Made by a program: the position numbers and the translations under genes
Assembly (NCBI GenBank): GCA_002394385.1
Contig: DGTS01000032.1
Span: 1-37,638 of the forward strand
DNA length: 37,638 nt
Direction of reading: 5' to 3'
From: Prevotella sp. UBA4330
Lineage (GTDB): Bacteria > Bacteroidota > Bacteroidia > Bacteroidales > Bacteroidaceae
In this document: positions 34,812 through 37,638 of the stretch, one piece after another
How the letters are laid out: each line of letters opens with the position of its first letter
Position numbering within the stretch: position 1 is the stretch's first letter
Notes under the pieces: generated by a model
What the model was told of the DNA's origin: nothing
Database searches by the model: none
What the model saw: the letters and a program-made list of their open reading frames with translations, nothing else

Positions 34812-34859
34812 TTTTGTTATATTGTTTTGATTTTGTAATTTCTCGCTTATAATAGGGTG

Positions 34860-34867
34860 CAAAGATA
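34860..34867 (-). promoter_or_regulatory. -7 box (TATCTTTG) of secDF
   Basis: TATCTTTG on the minus strand about 48 bp upstream of the ATG at 34811. No TTTG -33 box; TTTTT lies at the expected place. Confidence 0.6.
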
Positions 34868-34916
34868 ATTATTTTTTCACATTTGGAAAAATTTCAGCAT
34901 GAATATTATGCATTTT

Positions 34917-36005
34917 TTATGGTTTAGCCCCCTTTTTGAGCCAACATAGCATCGGATAATGGTCGGAAGTACGCATTTTGTCAACCACTTCACACCTATA
35001 AGGTGTCCAGTCGTCAGAGCAGAAAATGTGGTCGATGCGGAAGTGCATGCCGTTCTGCTCGAAGGTGAAGCCGGGCCCCGTAGCGGTAGAGGAGTAGCAA
35101 TCTACGAGCCGTTTCTCCATCTGATGGTGCGAGTATGATATGGGCGACTCGTTGAAGTCGCCGCAGAGCAAGATGCTTCTTCCCATTGCACGGATGCTGT
35201 CAACATAATGCGTCACGGCGTCCACCTGCGGCGCACGATAGCGTATCGCCTCCACAACCTTTGCCACAAGCAGTTTGTTGTCGCTGTTCCTGATGTCGCG
35301 GCTGCTCGTCCCGTCGATAATCTTCCCCACCTCCTGACGCTCCTCTTTGCTCAGGCAGATGCTCTGGAAGTGGTTGACCACCAGCGTCACCGTGTCTCTA
35401 TCCATGAGCAGATGGAAGGCGGCACTGAGGTTGCCCACCGACTCGAACATGATGCGTTCTTTGCCGATTATCGGATAACGGCTCAGCACGAAGAGCACGT
35501 TGCCCTTGTTGTTGTTCACGTTGTCGCTGTATTTGCCCATCTCTGCCATATCCTTCATCATCTTGGGAATGGGCGGAAACTCCACGAAACAGACAATGTC
35601 CGGACTCGTCCTCTGCACATAGCGCGACACCGTCTGGAAAGCATTCACACTATCTTCAGGCACAGGGTAGTTGAAGTTCATCACGTTCATGGTCAGCAAC
35701 TTAACAGCATCGTCAGGGGCATCCTGCGGCACATTGAAAGGACAATAAGCACGCATGGGGAAATAGATGAGCACAAAACCTATGACGGGAATGACTATTC
35801 CGCGCCACCAGAAGAACACCCAGAACATCAGAAACGCCGCATTGAGAAGGGCAAAGACAGGAAACACCATGCCCGAGGCAGACAACAAAGCATGGGCTGC
35901 AGCGTCGAAACGGTCGCTGTAGCCCAGTATCATTGCTATCAGTATGGTGGCGATGTTGGCGCCACCTATTATCTTAATAAGAAAAGACTTTACCTTAAAT
36001 TTCAT
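34917..36005 (-). CDS. Membrane-anchored endonuclease/exonuclease/phosphatase-family protein
   Basis: The protein has about 362 residues from the ATG at 36005 (368 from 36023). Three N-terminal hydrophobic segments (about 10-100) anchor an EEP catalytic domain. Active-site residues are seen in order: Asn in LLTMNVMNFN, Glu in VCFVEFPP, His in LVVNHFQS, Asp/Asn in LLCGDFNESP and the final Asp-His in RTSDHYPMLCW. The fold hydrolyses phosphodiesters in DNA, inositol phosphates or sphingolipids; Bacteroidetes have many such membrane-tethered copies of unknown substrate. The gene follows the rhomboid gene after about 60-78 bp and probably belongs to the same transcript. Confidence 0.9.
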   Translation of the reverse strand: MKFKVKSFLIKIIGGANIATILIAMILGYSDRFDAAAHALLSASGMVFPVFALLNAAFLMFWVFFWWRGIVIPVIGFVLIYFPMRAYCPFNVPQDAPDDAVKLLTMNVMNFNYPVPEDSVNAFQTVSRYVQRTSPDIVCFVEFPPIPKMMKDMAEMGKYSDNVNNNKGNVLFVLSRYPIIGKERIMFESVGNLSAAFHLLMDRDTVTLVVNHFQSICLSKEERQEVGKIIDGTSSRDIRNSDNKLLVAKVVEAIRYRAPQVDAVTHYVDSIRAMGRSILLCGDFNESPISYSHHQMEKRLVDCYSSTATGPGFTFEQNGMHFRIDHIFCSDDWTPYRCEVVDKMRTSDHYPMLCWLKKGAKP

Positions 36006-36082
36006 CCGACCTTTTCTCGCCAAGGCACGACCAGAATAAATTCGGCCTTGCCTTTATGGCTTGACGAAAACGTTGTTCAACA

Positions 36083-36976
36083 TCACTTCTTGCTGTTATC
36101 GAACAGCCGGCGCTTCTCCTCCGCGGTCAGACTGTCGTAACCAGAGCGTTTTATCTTGTCCAGAATGCGGTCTATCTCCTCGTCATTCTCCTTTTTCTTC
36201 GCATTATAGTCCCAGTCGGGATTGCTGTCATGATGGGTATCCTTGCCCTTGCGGCGCTCCCAGTTGCGGCGCAGGTTGTCGAAGAACTGCTCTCCCCTGC
36301 CCCTGTCGAAGCCCGAGCCGGGGTGATGCTTCCAGTAGAGTATTATCAACCATCCGAACAACATACCTCCCAAGTGGGCAAAATGAGCCACGCCGTCGCC
36401 ACTGGTGCCAAGTGCCGAGAAGAGTTCTATAGCAACATAAATCAGCACAAACCACTTCGCCTTGATAGGCACCGGCAGGGGGAAGATGAAGATGCGCTGT
36501 TCGGGATAGAGCAAACCGAAAGCAAGCAGGATGCCATAGACAGCACCCGAGGCGCCCACGGTGTTCCAAAGATTCAGATAGTCTCCCATCGGAATGACTC
36601 CCGTGGAGGTGCGCACACTGTCGTAAGCCGACAATCCCTCAATGACATAATGGCTATACTGCACCAACTCCTGAACCAGTCCGGCGCCAATGCCGCACGC
36701 TATATAATAGAACAGGAACTTCTTAGGACCCCAAGTGTTCTCTACAACAACACCAAACATCCACAGCGCGAACATATTAAAGAAAATATGCTGGAAGCCA
36801 CCGTGCATGAACATATATGTTATTAACTGGTACAACTTGAAATCGCTCGCCATGAAGAAATGCAGACCGAGATAGTCGCTCAGGTCAATGCCCTTCATCC
36901 CGAACACCCATGTCGCAACAAACATGAGCACGTTGATAATCAACAGATTCTTTGTTACCGTTGGAATGCTACGCAT
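36083..36976 (-). CDS. Rhomboid-family intramembrane serine protease
   Basis: The protein has 297 residues and six predicted membrane helices. The catalytic dyad is intact: Ser143 in GASGAVYG and His201 in AHFAHLGGMLFG. The loop-1/helix-2 signature HGGFQHIFFNMFALWMFG is present, as is the HxxxN oxyanion contribution. A cytoplasmic tail from about 225 is highly charged (RRNWERRKGKD) and ends DRILDKIKRSGYDSLTAEE, a conserved C-terminal module in Bacteroidetes rhomboids. It cleaves single-span membrane proteins; substrates unknown. -7 box TAATTTTG at 37007-37014 on the minus strand. Confidence 0.95.
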   Translation of the reverse strand: MRSIPTVTKNLLIINVLMFVATWVFGMKGIDLSDYLGLHFFMASDFKLYQLITYMFMHGGFQHIFFNMFALWMFGVVVENTWGPKKFLFYYIACGIGAGLVQELVQYSHYVIEGLSAYDSVRTSTGVIPMGDYLNLWNTVGASGAVYGILLAFGLLYPEQRIFIFPLPVPIKAKWFVLIYVAIELFSALGTSGDGVAHFAHLGGMLFGWLIILYWKHHPGSGFDRGRGEQFFDNLRRNWERRKGKDTHHDSNPDWDYNAKKKENDEEIDRILDKIKRSGYDSLTAEEKRRLFDNSKK

Positions 36977-37006
36977 AGTTTATATCGTTTACAATGAAAA
37001 TCGCGG

Positions 37007-37014
37007 CAAAATTA
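37007..37014 (-). promoter_or_regulatory. -7 box (TAATTTTG) of the rhomboid-EEP pair
   Basis: TAATTTTG on the minus strand, about 30 bp upstream of the rhomboid start; CAAA candidates for the -33 box are at 14 and 23 bp, both off the usual spacing. Confidence 0.55.
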
Positions 37015-37096
37015 CTAAAAATATCCGTCAAATGACACAAAATTGAGCCTTTAGGCACTTTTTTTCATCAATTTCTTCAAATTTTTTCGTTTTTTG

Positions 37097-37127
37097 TTTG
37101 TTTTCTAAAAGGTTTGGAGTATATTTG
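37097..37127 (+). promoter_or_regulatory. Promoter of the HU gene
   Basis: TTTG (37097-37100), 19 bp, TATATTTG (37120-37127): full consensus; leader of about 47 nt, A/T-rich before the ATG at 37181. Confidence 0.85.
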
Positions 37128-37180
37128 CGGTGTAAAATTGAACACTATCCTAAATTTTAATAATTTAATCAACCAAAGTT

Positions 37181-37453
37181 ATGAACAAAACAGATTTAGT
37201 AAAGAAAATTGCTGAAGGCGCTGGCATCAGCCAGGCTGACGCAAAGAAGGCTCTTGACGCAACAATCGCTGCTGTTAAGGATGCATTGGCAAAGGACGAC
37301 AAAGTGGCTCTCGTTGGTTTCGGTACATTCAGCGTTGCTGAGCGCCCAGCACATGAGGGTATCAACCCCGCAACAAAGCAGAAGATTCAGATTCCTGCTA
37401 AGAAGGTTGCTAAGTTCAAGGCAGGTGCAGAACTTGCAGACGCTTTGAAATAA
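37181..37453 (+). CDS. hup: HU-family nucleoid protein
   Basis: The protein has 90 residues, full length for HU. It starts MNKTDLVKKIAEGAGISQAD, contains the dimer helix and the GFGTFSVAERPAHEGINPAT segment that precedes and forms the DNA-binding arm (arginine/lysine reduced to PATKQKIQIPAKK), and ends VAKFKAGAELADALK. It bends and compacts DNA as a dimer. Codon use (GCT, GTT, AAG rich), consensus promoter and strong terminator indicate high expression. Confidence 0.96.
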   Translation: MNKTDLVKKIAEGAGISQADAKKALDATIAAVKDALAKDDKVALVGFGTFSVAERPAHEGINPATKQKIQIPAKKVAKFKAGAELADALK

Positions 37454-37477
37454 TCTGAGAAAGCAAAGAATAAGAAT

Positions 37478-37508
37478 AAGGGAGTTTCCAAAAGGAAATT
37501 CCCTTTTT
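37478..37508 (+). terminator. Terminator of the HU gene
   Basis: AAGGGAGTTTCC (37478-37489) pairs with GGAAATTCCCTT (37494-37505) around AAAA, with one G-T pair and a T-run (37504-37508). Confidence 0.92.
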
Positions 37509-37533
37509 CATTACATTAATTTATCACAACCTA

Positions 37534-37583
37534 TTTACAAGGCGATATTTTCATCCGCAAATTGCCGAAAATGGGACGTAAAC
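37534..37583 (+). repeat. Dispersed element, copy C
   Basis: TTTACAAGGCGAT-ATTTTC then ATCCGCAAATTGCCG-a-AAATGGGACGTAAA. Same order and orientation as copies A (21760) and B (24814), here just downstream of the HU terminator. The window ends 55 bp later in sequence I cannot assign. Confidence 0.85.
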
Positions 37584-37638
37584 AACGTGAGTTCGACAAA
37601 AACGCTCCCAAACAACGGCTCAGCGGATTTACCCGGTT

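Overview
The window looks like chromosomal DNA of a gut or oral Bacteroidales species, most likely Prevotella/Segatella. The grounds are promoters of the Bacteroidetes type (TAnnTTTG, sometimes with TTTG 19-20 bp upstream), lipoproteins and secreted enzymes with Bacteroidales architecture (GH97, GH43-CBM6, M6 protease with a C-terminal secretion-type tail, fused SecDF, fused CcsBA), and abundant short GC-rich palindromic and 7-bp/8-bp repeats between and inside genes. No rRNA, tRNA, CRISPR array or transposase was seen.

Layout. 1-616: end of a toxin-immunity-like locus (short toxin-tail ORF overlapping a small lipoprotein gene). 799-3707: enolase and a secreted GH43-CBM6 enzyme. 3903-11107: a probable four-gene minus-strand unit transcribed as outer-membrane barrel protein, imelysin lipoprotein, di-heme DUF1111 lipoprotein, then a fused CcsB-CcsA cytochrome c synthase. 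This reads as an iron/heme system that carries its own cytochrome maturation enzyme. 11421-15685: low-molecular-weight tyrosine phosphatase, a secreted modular protein and a divergent M6 metalloprotease. 15859-18863: SGNH-hydrolase and MBOAT pair, probably O-acetylating a surface glycan. 19126-21561: small abundant-type lipoprotein and arginyl-tRNA synthetase.

21654-25010 is the accessory region. It is an array of decayed polymorphic-toxin (Rhs-like) C-terminal tails, each directly followed by a putative immunity gene: two tandem paralogues, an unrelated small protein, and a lipoprotein gene broken by one in-frame TAG. A 121-bp near-identical duplication, two copies of a roughly 37-50 bp dispersed element and a remnant of a second lipoprotein copy show that it grew by segmental duplication. 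A third copy of the element lies at the right end of the window.

25021-37453 returns to core functions: VanZ-like protein, GH97 glycosidase, histidine phosphatase (MINPP/phytase-like), PNPOx-like lipoprotein, YjbR protein, methyltransferase, SecDF, endonuclease/exonuclease/phosphatase-family protein, rhomboid protease and an HU protein.

Another notable theme is repeat invasion of coding sequence. Degenerate 7-bp GTTGAGN repeats are read in frame in CcsBA, GH97 and the secreted protein at 12 kb, and CcsBA also contains a REP-like palindrome.
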